Program-made: the position numbers and the translations under genes
Notes under the pieces: generated by a model
Databases searched by the model: none
What the model saw: the letters and a program-made list of their open reading frames with translations, nothing else
Told to the model about the DNA's origin: nothing
Assembly: GCF_900104305.1 (NCBI RefSeq)
Contig: NZ_FNJC01000001.1
Span: 434,001-498,000, forward strand
Source of the DNA: Filomicrobium insigne
Lineage (GTDB): Bacteria > Pseudomonadota > Alphaproteobacteria > Rhizobiales > Hyphomicrobiaceae
DNA: 64,000 nucleotides
Reading direction: 5' to 3'
Shown here: positions 17,176-25,753 of the stretch, piece by piece
Layout: each line of letters opens with the position of its first letter
Position numbering within the stretch: position 1 is the first letter of the stretch

Positions 17176-19404
17176 GTGATTAGAACGAGGCGTATCGCGC
17201 CCTTTGCTTGTGCTGTCATAGCGTTTGAATCTTCCGTGGTTTTTGCTCAAGACGCCGCTCCGACACCCGGTGCCGACGTGACAGCTTCCGACGCCACAGT
17301 GCTCCCACCTATAGTTGTGGTGTCCCCATCGCAGGCCCTCTCCAAGCCCGTTCGCAAGGTTGCACCCGCTCCATCTGTGACCGATGTCGACGGAGCACCC
17401 ATCGGCCCTCTGCCAGCCTCGAGCGGTTCGGGCAGAGGTGCCGTCGGTGTCTTCACACTCGGGCAGCTGGATGCCATCGGAGGCAGCACCATCACCAACG
17501 AGGCGATGTGGACCTTCAACAAAAACTCGCTCGATCAGGCCGTCAGCATTTTGCCCGGCGTTACGATGCAAAACACCGGGGGCAGCCGAAACGAGCGCGA
17601 TATATCCGTGCGAGGCTTCGACCGGCTTCGCGTTCCATTATCCATCGATGGTGTGCGCATTTATCTGCCAGCCGACAATCGCCTCGACTTCAACCGCTTT
17701 CTCACGTCTGACCTTGCCGAAGTACAAGTGCAGAAAGGCTACGTGTCGGTCTTGGACGGTCCCGGCGGCATGGGCGGTGCGATCAATCTCGTCTCTCGGA
17801 AGCCGACGAAAGCCATGGAAACAGAAGCCCGCTTGGGGGCGGTGTTGAACGGCAACTCCGGTTCGCTCAATGCATGGAACAGCTACGGCTACGCCGGCAC
17901 ACGCCAGGACGAATACTACGCGCAAATTTCTGGGACGATTCTCGATCAGGACCACTGGAATTTGTCAGACAGATTCACGCCCATCAACCTCGCCAACGAG
18001 AATGGCGGGGACCGCGAACACTCGGATATCCGTGACTGGCGCATCAACGTCAAGGCCGGCTACACGCCGAACGCGACCGATGAGTACAGCCTCAGTTATA
18101 CGTCGCAGTCCGGTGAGAAGAGTGCGCCCCTTCATGTTATTGGGCAGGAAGTGCAAGGCCCGCGTTATTGGACGTGGCCCTATTGGGACATTCAAAGCAC
18201 GTCGTGGCTGTCCAAAACGCAAGTCGGTTCGGCCTCGTACGTCAAGACGAACGCCTACTACAACACCTTCAAAAACCTTCTTTCGACCTACGATGACGCG
18301 AGCTATTCATCACGAACGATGGGGCGGGCTTTCGACAGCTATTACGATGACTATGCCATCGGGGGATTTCTCGAAGCTGGCACAAACCTCATTCCAATGA
18401 ACACACTCAAAGGTGCTGTTCATTTCCGCCGCGATAATCACGCTGAAGCCCAGCTCGGCCGTCCGGATCTCCCGGGCAGCGTTCGTGAGCCGTGGCATCA
18501 TAACATCGAAGACACTTGGTCGTTCGCCGTCGAGAACACATTTCACGCGACCCGCCGTCTCGATATCGTGACCGGCATCAGCTACGACAAAAACGTCGTG
18601 CATAAAGCTGAGGATTTCGACAACGGCGTCATCATCCAAAACGATACTCCGAACAACGATGCCTGGAATGGCCAAGCGGCGGCCATCTATAGCTTCAGCG
18701 ATACCGGCAAGGTGCACGCGTCTGTCTCTGACCGGACAAGGTTTCCAACAGTCTTCGAGCGGTTCAGCACGCGCTTTGGGTTCGCGGTTCCAAATCCGGA
18801 CCTCGCCCCAGAGCGGACGATCAACTATGAAATCGGCTGGGCCGACATTTTTATCGACAAGCTCAAGCTGTCTTCGGCCATTTTCTATTCGGATCTGAAG
18901 AACTCGATTCAGCCCGTTTTCGTCGCCAGGAATGCAATCCAGAACCAAAACATAAAGGGTGAGAACTTCGGTGTGGAATTCTCGTTCGATTGGGATATCC
19001 AGCCGGGTCTCAGGATCGGCGGCAACTACACATATCTCGAACGCGAGTTGGATTATCTGTCGGCAGGTCCGCGCCCAGAAGGTACACCGCGTCACCAAGC
19101 ATTTCTGTATTTGGCTTGGCAGGCGACGGACAAGCTAACGCTAACCCCTAGTCTCGAACTCGCCAGCGATCGCAACAGCCTGGTGACCAACTCGACGAGC
19201 ACGCTCTTGGCATCAAACCCGATGCCAAACTACGTCAAAATTGGGTCGTACGCGTTGCTCAACCTGCAGGCCGAGTATGCCTTCAATGAGAATTTCACCG
19301 CGGCAATCGGCGCTACAAACCTACTCGATCAAGATTATCAACTGGCCGAAGGATTTCCGGAACCCGGTCGACAGTTTTTCGCCAACGTGAAAGCCAAGTT
19401 CTAG
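17176..19404 (+). CDS. TonB-dependent outer-membrane receptor
   Basis: About 742 residues. A signal peptide (about 1-25, ending VVFAQ) is followed by a Pro/Ser-rich stretch and a plug domain (about 100-220: LDQAVSILPGVTMQNTGG, ISVRGFD, PGGMGGAINLVSRKP). The beta-barrel has aromatic-rich strands and ends in a C-terminal Phe (VKAKF), as outer-membrane barrels do. Such receptors import metal chelates, oxyanions or cobalamin at the expense of proton-motive force via TonB. No siderophore or ABC genes are next to it. The neighbouring ModE-like gene and the Mo-box-like promoter hint at molybdate or tungstate, which is inference. A strong hairpin follows the stop. Confidence 0.92.
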   Translation: MIRTRRIAPFACAVIAFESSVVFAQDAAPTPGADVTASDATVLPPIVVVSPSQALSKPVRKVAPAPSVTDVDGAPIGPLPASSGSGRGAVGVFTLGQLDAIGGSTITNEAMWTFNKNSLDQAVSILPGVTMQNTGGSRNERDISVRGFDRLRVPLSIDGVRIYLPADNRLDFNRFLTSDLAEVQVQKGYVSVLDGPGGMGGAINLVSRKPTKAMETEARLGAVLNGNSGSLNAWNSYGYAGTRQDEYYAQISGTILDQDHWNLSDRFTPINLANENGGDREHSDIRDWRINVKAGYTPNATDEYSLSYTSQSGEKSAPLHVIGQEVQGPRYWTWPYWDIQSTSWLSKTQVGSASYVKTNAYYNTFKNLLSTYDDASYSSRTMGRAFDSYYDDYAIGGFLEAGTNLIPMNTLKGAVHFRRDNHAEAQLGRPDLPGSVREPWHHNIEDTWSFAVENTFHATRRLDIVTGISYDKNVVHKAEDFDNGVIIQNDTPNNDAWNGQAAAIYSFSDTGKVHASVSDRTRFPTVFERFSTRFGFAVPNPDLAPERTINYEIGWADIFIDKLKLSSAIFYSDLKNSIQPVFVARNAIQNQNIKGENFGVEFSFDWDIQPGLRIGGNYTYLERELDYLSAGPRPEGTPRHQAFLYLAWQATDKLTLTPSLELASDRNSLVTNSTSTLLASNPMPNYVKIGSYALLNLQAEYAFNENFTAAIGATNLLDQDYQLAEGFPEPGRQFFANVKAKF

Positions 19405-19428
19405 GGTGCTATCACGCGCGAAACCGCG

Positions 19429-19463
19429 CTCTTCAAGCCGGACCTCCAGACCGGCTTGAAGAG
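19429..19463 (+). terminator. Strong hairpin after the TonB receptor gene
   Basis: A perfect 13-bp stem (19429-19441 with 19451-19463) with a nine-base loop begins 25 bp after the receptor stop. It is followed by ACCTTTCCCTT, a weak pyrimidine run. It probably ends or attenuates the receptor transcript before the ModE-like gene. Confidence 0.65.
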
Positions 19464-19599
19464 ACCTTTCCCTTCCGTGATTCGACGTTGTATCCTGTAT
19501 GCTATCTCGATGTTCCCGCACGGGGCGGGAACCCGTGATCGGCGCGGTACCCAGCTTTCTGATCGGCGGGTCAACGCCATCATGTGGGGAGGCTATCTC

Positions 19600-19992
19600 G
19601 TGCCGAAATCACTGCGACCTGCACGCTCTGGTGATGTCTCAAAACCTGAGCTTTTCATTCGCCTTAAATTCTCAGAAGGCAGCTTTCTAGGGCCCGGCAA
19701 GGTGGAGCTCCTTGAGGGTATCGAGAAATACGGCTCGATTGTCGCCGCGGGCAAAGCCATGGGCATGTCCTACAAGCGCGCCTGGTATCTCGCCGATGAA
19801 ATCAACGAGATGTTTGAGCAGCCCGTCGTCGTCAAAAAGCATGGCGGTAAAGCAGGTGGCGGCGCGGAACTGACAGATCATGGCAGGGAAATCGTTGCGC
19901 ATTACAGGTCCGTGCAAAAGCTCTCAGCGGAAGCTGCGGCGACCCATATTCGCAAAATTCGCAAGGCTCTCCGAAAGGATGGGACAGCTTAA
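19600..19992 (+). CDS. ModE-like winged helix-turn-helix regulator (DNA-binding domain only)
   Basis: About 130 residues matching the N-terminal DNA-binding domain of ModE/LysR-type molybdate regulators: LKFSEGSFLGPGKVELLEGIEKYGSIVAAGKAMGMSYKRAW, then LTDHGREIVAHYR. The C-terminal molbindin (TOBE) domains that bind molybdate in E. coli ModE are missing, so this is a single-domain form. GTG 19600 has GGGGAGG at the right distance (19586-19592); longer in-frame starts at 19456 and 19582 lack support. It follows the TonB receptor on the same strand and may regulate it through the TATATA/TATAACG motif upstream. How it would sense metal without molbindin domains is unclear. Confidence 0.82.
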   Translation: MPKSLRPARSGDVSKPELFIRLKFSEGSFLGPGKVELLEGIEKYGSIVAAGKAMGMSYKRAWYLADEINEMFEQPVVVKKHGGKAGGGAELTDHGREIVAHYRSVQKLSAEAAATHIRKIRKALRKDGTA

Positions 19993-20052
19993 ATTTGGGC
20001 CCGTTTCCGAGATCAGTCTGCAATCCGTTCGGACAGCGACATATAAAGTTAC

Positions 20053-20514
20053 ATGAAACGAGACAGCAAGCTTTCGGGCGTCCTCCACGTTCTTCTTCAC
20101 ATGCTCGGCTCTGATGAGCCGGCGACCTCCGAACAGCTGGCTAGGATGATGGGCACAAATCCTGTCGTCGTGCGCCGCATCATGGCCGGCCTCAGAGACC
20201 AAGGATTTGTGACGTCAGCGAAAGGCCATGGCGGGGGATGGACCGTCGCCTGCGATCCAACAAAGGTCACGCTTGCCGACATTTATAGAGCCGTAGGTGA
20301 ACCGACGCTCGTCGCGATGGGCCATCGCTCCGAAATGCCGGCTTGTCTCGTCGAGCAATCCGTCAACCGCGCGCTCAATAGCGCCTTTCTCGAAGTGGAG
20401 TCCGTGTTTCTGGCCCACTTGGAAGCCGTGACGCTTGCATCTCTCTCCAAAGACTTTAACCGCAGGCTTGTTCAACGAGGACAGACCTTGAAAGAACAGC
20501 GCCACGATTCTTGA
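20053..20514 (+). CDS. Rrf2-family transcriptional regulator lacking the Fe-S cysteine triad
   Basis: A 153-residue winged-helix protein: LSGVLHVLLHM, the helix-turn-helix SEQLARMMGTNPVVVRRIMAGLRDQGFV, and the wing KGHGGGW. IscR and NsrR hold an iron-sulphur cluster with three closely spaced Cys. Here only two widely spaced Cys are seen (in VACDP and PACLVEQ), so cluster binding of that type is unlikely. It is 60 bp after the ModE-like gene on the same strand. Many cluster-less Rrf2 proteins control nearby oxidoreductase or stress genes; the target is unknown. The following 293 bp (20515-20807) hold nothing I recognise beyond a GGGAGA site before 20808. Confidence 0.85.
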   Translation: MKRDSKLSGVLHVLLHMLGSDEPATSEQLARMMGTNPVVVRRIMAGLRDQGFVTSAKGHGGGWTVACDPTKVTLADIYRAVGEPTLVAMGHRSEMPACLVEQSVNRALNSAFLEVESVFLAHLEAVTLASLSKDFNRRLVQRGQTLKEQRHDS

Positions 20515-20807
20515 TATTTTCTAGTTGGCTTGCCCCTGCGCTTATGGAGAGCTGCGGCAGTCCCCCCGCATCTGGATGATTTTTCGAAGCTTCCTATTTC
20601 GCCTCCACACGTGCGCAGACGTGGTGGGGTCCGTCGTCCCACCGCACGCGCTCCCCATGCTGCCCTGAACCCCAAATTTATTGGTTCCATTTTGGATGCA
20701 GTTTGGCCTTTATTTTCACAATTGTCACTCCACAGGCTGCGATATAGCTTGCCGGCATGACGCATTCACCGTCGCTCTAGCCACATCGCTCACCGGGAGA
20801 AAACATC

Positions 20808-21491
20808 ATGTCCAAGCAGAAGCTTGAAGTGCTCACGCCGCAGAACTCGCAACTGATTTTCATCGACCAGCAGCCGCAGATGGCCTTCGGCGTTCAGAGC
20901 ATCGACCGCCAAACGCTCAAAAACAATGTCGTTGCGCTTGCAAAATCTGCAAAGGTCTTCAACGTCCCGACAATCATCACGACGGTTGAGACGGAATCTT
21001 TCTCCGGCCACACCTACCCGGAGCTCCTGAGCGTCTTTCCAGAACACCCCATTCTGGAACGCACTTCGATGAATTCCTGGGATGACCAGAAAGTGCGCGA
21101 TGCACTTGCCAAGAACGGTCGCAACAAGGTCATTGTTTCCGGTCTCTGGACCGAAGTGTGCAATACGACGTTCGCGCTCTCAGCAATGCATGACGCAGAC
21201 TATGAGATCTACATGGTCGCTGATGCGTCCGGCGGCACCTCGCTCGATGCTCACAACTACGCCATGCAGCGAATGGTGCAGGCCGGTGTGGTTCCTGTCA
21301 CCTGGCAGCAGGTCCTGCTCGAGTGGCAGCGTGATTGGGCGCACCGCGACACCTATGATGCTGTTACCGGCGTTGTGAAAGAACATTCCGGTGCTTACGG
21401 CATGGGCATCGATTACGCTTACACGATGGTGCACAAGGCTGAAGAGCGCGCGAAACATGGGCCAACACTTGCCCCCGTTCCGGCCACCTAA
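20808..21491 (+). CDS. Isochorismatase-family cysteine hydrolase (YcaC-like)
   Basis: A 227-residue alpha/beta hydrolase of the isochorismatase superfamily. The catalytic Asp20 (LIFIDQQPQM) and nucleophile Cys118 (VSGLWTEVCNT) are at the positions known from E. coli YcaC, and the cis-peptide region before the Cys is conserved. The physiological substrate of YcaC-type enzymes is not settled. GGGAGA precedes the ATG. It is the first of three same-strand genes with an amidohydrolase and an MFS exporter, which suggests a small catabolic or detoxifying unit for an amide-type compound. Confidence 0.88.
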   Translation: MSKQKLEVLTPQNSQLIFIDQQPQMAFGVQSIDRQTLKNNVVALAKSAKVFNVPTIITTVETESFSGHTYPELLSVFPEHPILERTSMNSWDDQKVRDALAKNGRNKVIVSGLWTEVCNTTFALSAMHDADYEIYMVADASGGTSLDAHNYAMQRMVQAGVVPVTWQQVLLEWQRDWAHRDTYDAVTGVVKEHSGAYGMGIDYAYTMVHKAEERAKHGPTLAPVPAT

Positions 21492-21559
21492 GTCGCGACT
21501 TTCGAAGAGCTTTTAGCCGGCGTCGCTACGGCGCCCGCCCTTCCAAAAGGATACGCGCC

Positions 21560-23515
21560 GTGAATATTCGCCGCCGCACTTTCGTTCGTGGCCTCGCCTC
21601 CGTGGGCGCTCTCGCCACCGTGACACCGCGAACCTCGTGGAGCCAGCCAATGACAGACGCACCCGACCTCATCTTGCGTGATGGGCGCATCACGACACTT
21701 GATCGCAACGTCCCCGAAGCGCAGGCCATCGCCATCAAGGATGGGCTCGTGCAGATGGCTGGCACAACCGACGACGTCATGCGCACAGCGGGTGCCAAGA
21801 CGAAGGTGGTCAACCTCGACGGCCGGCGCGTCATTCCGGGCTTGAACGACAGCCATACCCACCTGATCCGCGGCGGGCTCAACTTCAACATGGAATTACG
21901 CTGGGAAGGTGTTCCTTCAGTGGCCGATGCGCTGCGGCTTCTGAAGCAACAGGCCGCACGGACACCGGCACCGCAATGGGTTCGTGTGGTCGGCGGCTGG
22001 TCTGAGTTTCAATTTTCAGAACGGCGTCTGCCAACTCTGGATGAGATCAATGCGGCCGCGCCCGATACCCCGGTCTTTATTCTCCACCTTTACGGTCAGG
22101 CGCTTCTCAACAAAGCGGCGATCAACGTTCTCGGAATCAACAAGAACACCCCCAATCCTCCCGGTGGACTTATCGAGAAGGACTCGCAGGGAATCCCGAC
22201 GGGCCTGCTCATCGCCAAGCCCTCAGCACTGATCCTTTATTCGACGCTGGCGCGTGGCCCCAAGCTCCCCATCGAAGATCAGATCAATTCCACCCGCCAC
22301 TACATGCGCGAAATGAACCGGCTCGGCATCACGTCCGTGATTGATGCTGGCGGTGGCGGTCAGAACTATCCCGAGGACTACGATGTCATTCAACGCTTGC
22401 ATGATGACGATCAGCTGACGGTACGCATCGCCTATAATCTCTTCGCGCAAAAAGCCGGTGACGAACTCAATGACTATGAACGCTGGCTTACGCTCACGAA
22501 GCCCGGCGCCGGTGATGCGATGTTGCGCATGAACGGTGCAGGTGAAAACCTCGCTTGGTCGGCCGCAGACTTTGAAAACTTCCTCGAACCGCGCCCTGAC
22601 CTTGTCCCCACGATGGAAAGCGAGATCGAGCCTATTGTCGAGCTGCTTGCCACCAACAGATGGCCGTTCCGAATCCACGCCACATATGACGAGTCGATCG
22701 ATCGTTTTCTTTCGGTCTTCGAACGCGTCAACGGCCGAGCCCCCTTTGAAACACGCTTTATCATTGACCACGCAGAGACCATCAGCGATCGCAATATCGA
22801 TCGCATCAAAGCGTTGGGGGGCGGCATTGCGATCCAACATCGCATGGCATTTCAGGGCGAGTATTTCGTCAACCGTTATGGCGCAGAAGCCGCGCGGAAC
22901 ACGCCGCCGATCTCCAAGATGCTGGCGGCTGGATTGCCGGTTGGTGCAGGTACCGATGCGACGCGTGTTGCCTCCTACGATCCGTGGGTCGCACTTTATT
23001 GGCTAACAACCGGAAAGACGCTTGGAGGCCTTCCGCTCTACGGAGAGGACAATGTTCTCGATCGTGAAACCGCCTTGCGACTGTGGACGAAGGGTTCGGC
23101 GTGGTTCTCGGGCGAGGCCGACGTCAAAGGAACGCTCGCACAGGGGCAATACGCGGACCTCGCAGTCCTCTCCGCCGACTACATGAGCGTTCCGCCTGAG
23201 GAGATCCGTCGGATCAATTCCGTGCTCACGATCGTCGGTGGCAAGGTTGTTTACGGAGAAGGCAACTACGCGGACCTGTCGCCTCCCGTACCACCGGCAT
23301 CACCGTCGTGGAGCCCGGTCGGCGCGATACCAAGTCCTGCCCAACGTGCAGATGCTGGCGAGGGGACACACTTCGCTCATTCCTGCCACGACGGATGCCG
23401 TCATAGCTGCGGTGTCCACGGCCACGATCACGGCATTGCCTGGAACACGCCGATCCCGGTCGGGGACAAGAAGGCCTTTTGGGGAGCGTTGGGCTGCTCC
23501 TGCTTCGCGGTCTAG
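21560..23515 (+). CDS. Tat-exported YtcJ-like amidohydrolase with Cys/His-rich tail
   Basis: A 651-residue metal-dependent amidohydrolase. The N-terminus has a twin-arginine signal (RRRTFVRGLASVGALA), so the enzyme is likely exported folded to the periplasm. The metal motif HTH (NDSHTHLIRGG), the VIPGLND entry and the later GTDATRVASYDPW segment match the YtcJ/amidohydrolase-3 group. The last ~60 residues form a Cys/His-rich tail (FAHSCHDGCRHSCGVHGHD, ending GCSCFAV) that could bind extra metal; I recall similar tails in relatives. GTG is the start codon, with AAAGG upstream. It lies between the isochorismatase-type hydrolase and the MFS gene. Substrate unknown. Confidence 0.9.
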   Translation: MNIRRRTFVRGLASVGALATVTPRTSWSQPMTDAPDLILRDGRITTLDRNVPEAQAIAIKDGLVQMAGTTDDVMRTAGAKTKVVNLDGRRVIPGLNDSHTHLIRGGLNFNMELRWEGVPSVADALRLLKQQAARTPAPQWVRVVGGWSEFQFSERRLPTLDEINAAAPDTPVFILHLYGQALLNKAAINVLGINKNTPNPPGGLIEKDSQGIPTGLLIAKPSALILYSTLARGPKLPIEDQINSTRHYMREMNRLGITSVIDAGGGGQNYPEDYDVIQRLHDDDQLTVRIAYNLFAQKAGDELNDYERWLTLTKPGAGDAMLRMNGAGENLAWSAADFENFLEPRPDLVPTMESEIEPIVELLATNRWPFRIHATYDESIDRFLSVFERVNGRAPFETRFIIDHAETISDRNIDRIKALGGGIAIQHRMAFQGEYFVNRYGAEAARNTPPISKMLAAGLPVGAGTDATRVASYDPWVALYWLTTGKTLGGLPLYGEDNVLDRETALRLWTKGSAWFSGEADVKGTLAQGQYADLAVLSADYMSVPPEEIRRINSVLTIVGGKVVYGEGNYADLSPPVPPASPSWSPVGAIPSPAQRADAGEGTHFAHSCHDGCRHSCGVHGHDHGIAWNTPIPVGDKKAFWGALGCSCFAV

Positions 23516-23551
23516 GTCGACGGTGGAACCCTCACATTCGGAGCCAACGCA

Positions 23552-25153
23552 ATGGATGCCAAGAAAACAACTGAATCCGCGAAGGCTCCGTCGGCGTGGG
23601 CCCCGCTCGCACGACCGGCCTTTGCCGTCCTGTGGACCGCCACCATCGTGTCCAACATCGGCACCTGGATGCATGACGTGGGTGCGGGATGGTTGATGAC
23701 GGACTTGTCACCGTCTCCGCTCGTAGTGGCGGCCGTGCAGGCCGCCACGACTTTGCCGGTGTTTCTCTTTGCCCTTCCGGCGGGCGCGCTTGCTGACATC
23801 GTTGACCGGCGCAAACTGCTGCTCATCGTCAACGCGATCTTAGGAGTTGTTGCCGGAATTCTCGCCTTCCTTGTGAGCTTCGGGATGGTGACCCCGACAC
23901 TGCTTCTTCTCATTACGTTCATCATGGGTACGGGCGCCGCTTTCATGGCCCCGGCGTGGCAGGCCGTCGTGCCGCAGCTCGTGCCACGGCAAGAGTTGAC
24001 GGCGGCAATTGCACTTAATTCCATGGGGATCAACGTCAGCCGCGCAATCGGTCCGGCGTTGGCAGGCTTTCTTATTGTGGCGTATGGCCTTGCGACACCC
24101 TTCTTTATCAATGCGCTGAGTGTCGTCGGCATCATTGCTGCGCTTTTATGGTGGCGGCAGCCGCGCATCGCTGAAAGTCAGTTGCCCCCTGAGCAAGTCG
24201 GCTCCGCGATTGTTGCCGGCCTGCGCTATGCACTCAACAGCCGGCCCGTGGCGTGGACGCTTATTCGGGCTCTGGGTTTCTTCATCTTCGCCAGTGCTTT
24301 TTGGGCGCTCATTCCTCTTATCGTACGCAACGTTTTAAAGGGCGGCCCCACTCTGTATGGCATTCTTCTCGGGTGCCTTGGCGCGGGCGCAGTCGCCGGA
24401 GCGGTCGCTCTACCAAAACTGAAAGCACGGTTCGGGCCAGACATCACGGTCGCGGCGGGATCTATCGGTACCGCTGCCGTCCTCGCGATCCTCTCGTTCA
24501 CCGACAATCCTATTCTTGCGGCGATCGCCTGTGGGCTCGCTGGGGTATCGTGGATTGCTGTTCTCTCAAGTTTACAGGTCTCAGCGCAGACCGCTTTGCC
24601 CAACTGGGTGCGCGCACGCGGGCTTTCGATTTTTCTCACCGTCTTCTTTGGTGCGATGTCCGGGGGCAGTCTGATCTGGGGTAAGGTTGCAACGCTTGTC
24701 GGCATTCCCACGACCCTCCTCGTCGCGGCTGCAGGCGCGTTGCTCATGATCCCACTGACATGGCGGGCAAAACTCAACCGAGGTGAGACGCTCGACCTCA
24801 CGCCATCGATGCATTGGCCTCAACCGCTCGTTTCCGACGAGGCCACACACGATCGCGGACCGGTCATGATCCAGGTGACCTACGAAATCGCGGAAAAAGA
24901 TCGCGCCAACTTCATCACCCTCATGAACGAACTCTCGGCCGCACGGCGACGGGGTGGGGGATATGGCTGGACGCTCATGCAAGATGCCGCCGACCCGTCC
25001 CGGTTCGTCGAAACCTGGTGCGAGGTTTCGTGGCTCTACCATCTGCGTCACCACGAGCGCGTGACCGGCGCAGACCACGCCGTACAAGACCGCATCCTCG
25101 CACTGCATCGTGGCTCAGACCCGCCCGTCGTCACGCATTTGATCCGGGCTTAA
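23552..25153 (+). CDS. MFS transporter with C-terminal ABM-like domain (MFS_3/EntS group)
   Basis: A 533-residue protein. Residues about 20-420 hold twelve predicted membrane helices of the major facilitator fold, beginning LARPAFAVLWTATIVSNIGTWM, a typical start for the MFS_3 group that includes enterobactin exporter EntS. Residues about 430-533 form a soluble domain (VMIQVTYEIAEKDRANFITLMNEL) that resembles antibiotic-biosynthesis-monooxygenase folds and is common in this subgroup. It begins 36 bp after the amidohydrolase gene, so the two are probably cotranscribed and it may export the product or a toxic substrate. Confidence 0.9.
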   Translation: MDAKKTTESAKAPSAWAPLARPAFAVLWTATIVSNIGTWMHDVGAGWLMTDLSPSPLVVAAVQAATTLPVFLFALPAGALADIVDRRKLLLIVNAILGVVAGILAFLVSFGMVTPTLLLLITFIMGTGAAFMAPAWQAVVPQLVPRQELTAAIALNSMGINVSRAIGPALAGFLIVAYGLATPFFINALSVVGIIAALLWWRQPRIAESQLPPEQVGSAIVAGLRYALNSRPVAWTLIRALGFFIFASAFWALIPLIVRNVLKGGPTLYGILLGCLGAGAVAGAVALPKLKARFGPDITVAAGSIGTAAVLAILSFTDNPILAAIACGLAGVSWIAVLSSLQVSAQTALPNWVRARGLSIFLTVFFGAMSGGSLIWGKVATLVGIPTTLLVAAAGALLMIPLTWRAKLNRGETLDLTPSMHWPQPLVSDEATHDRGPVMIQVTYEIAEKDRANFITLMNELSAARRRGGGYGWTLMQDAADPSRFVETWCEVSWLYHLRHHERVTGADHAVQDRILALHRGSDPPVVTHLIRA

Positions 25154-25328
25154 GGAAACAACAGTGCAGCGGAAATGTCTCCCGCTGCGCTATTGGGATT
25201 TGGCACATTCTGGGTACATCGCGCGTACCCCTCACATCAAAGTTTAGGCATCCTTGCTGTTCGATTGAACCTTTTCTGGGGCTCACGAGTTGCTGCTGCT
25301 GCCGGGGCTCATTAAAGGAGAATTCTTG

Positions 25329-25580
25329 ATGAGATTAACCTCCATCGCAGCCGGTATCGCGATCGCTGGTTCATTATGCGTCGGGATGCCCGCCGCTCAG
25401 GCCGCACCGTTATCGCAACCACAAACTACGCAGCAAACCATCTTTCGCCCATCGCTCCTCGAAAAAGCGCAATGGGGAGGAAGCTGGCGTCGCCACTGCC
25501 GCCGGTGGCGGCGTGAGTGCCGCTGGCGTTGGGGTGGCGGCTGGCGCTTTCGCCGCTGCATGGTGCGCCACGGGTGCTAA
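25329..25580 (+). CDS. Small secreted Arg/Trp-rich, Cys-containing peptide
   Basis: 83 residues. A clean signal peptide (about 1-25, cleavage after AQA) is followed by a short Gln/Pro linker. The C-terminal half is dominated by Arg, Trp and Gly (WGGSWRRHCRRWRRECRWRW) with four Cys. AGGAG stands seven bases before the ATG. Small proteins of this composition are common and uncharacterised in Hyphomicrobiales. The high positive charge suggests binding to nucleic acid, lipid or the cell envelope, or an antimicrobial-like activity; none of this is shown by the sequence. Confidence 0.72.
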   Translation: MRLTSIAAGIAIAGSLCVGMPAAQAAPLSQPQTTQQTIFRPSLLEKAQWGGSWRRHCRRWRRECRWRWGGGWRFRRCMVRHGC

Positions 25581-25607
25581 GCGGTTCGGCTAACGATGCC
25601 TGACATT

Positions 25608-25631
25608 GGCACGGCTGCTTCAGGCCGTGCC
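25608..25631 (+). terminator. Hairpin after the small Arg/Trp-rich gene
   Basis: A perfect 8-bp stem (GGCACGGC / GCCGTGCC) with an eight-base loop, 28 bp after the stop at 25580. No T-run follows, so it is a terminator-like or mRNA-stabilising hairpin rather than a proven terminator. Confidence 0.4.
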
Positions 25632-25753
25632 ATCCGCGCGTGATGCGCATCTTCCACATTGCAGTCTACGGCTCGTGCAAGAGGCTAGCCAATTGTGTGT
25701 TCTGCCGACTTCCACCCAAGTGGTCAGAGCCGTAAGAATGAGCGGCTGTCGAC

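Noticed and set aside
18310-19098. Minus-strand open frame opposite the TonB receptor gene
   Set aside because: Lies within a well-supported receptor gene and has no family features.
23512-24168. Minus-strand open frame opposite the MFS gene
   Set aside because: Mirror of hydrophobic MFS codons; Pro/Ala/Met-rich and unsupported.
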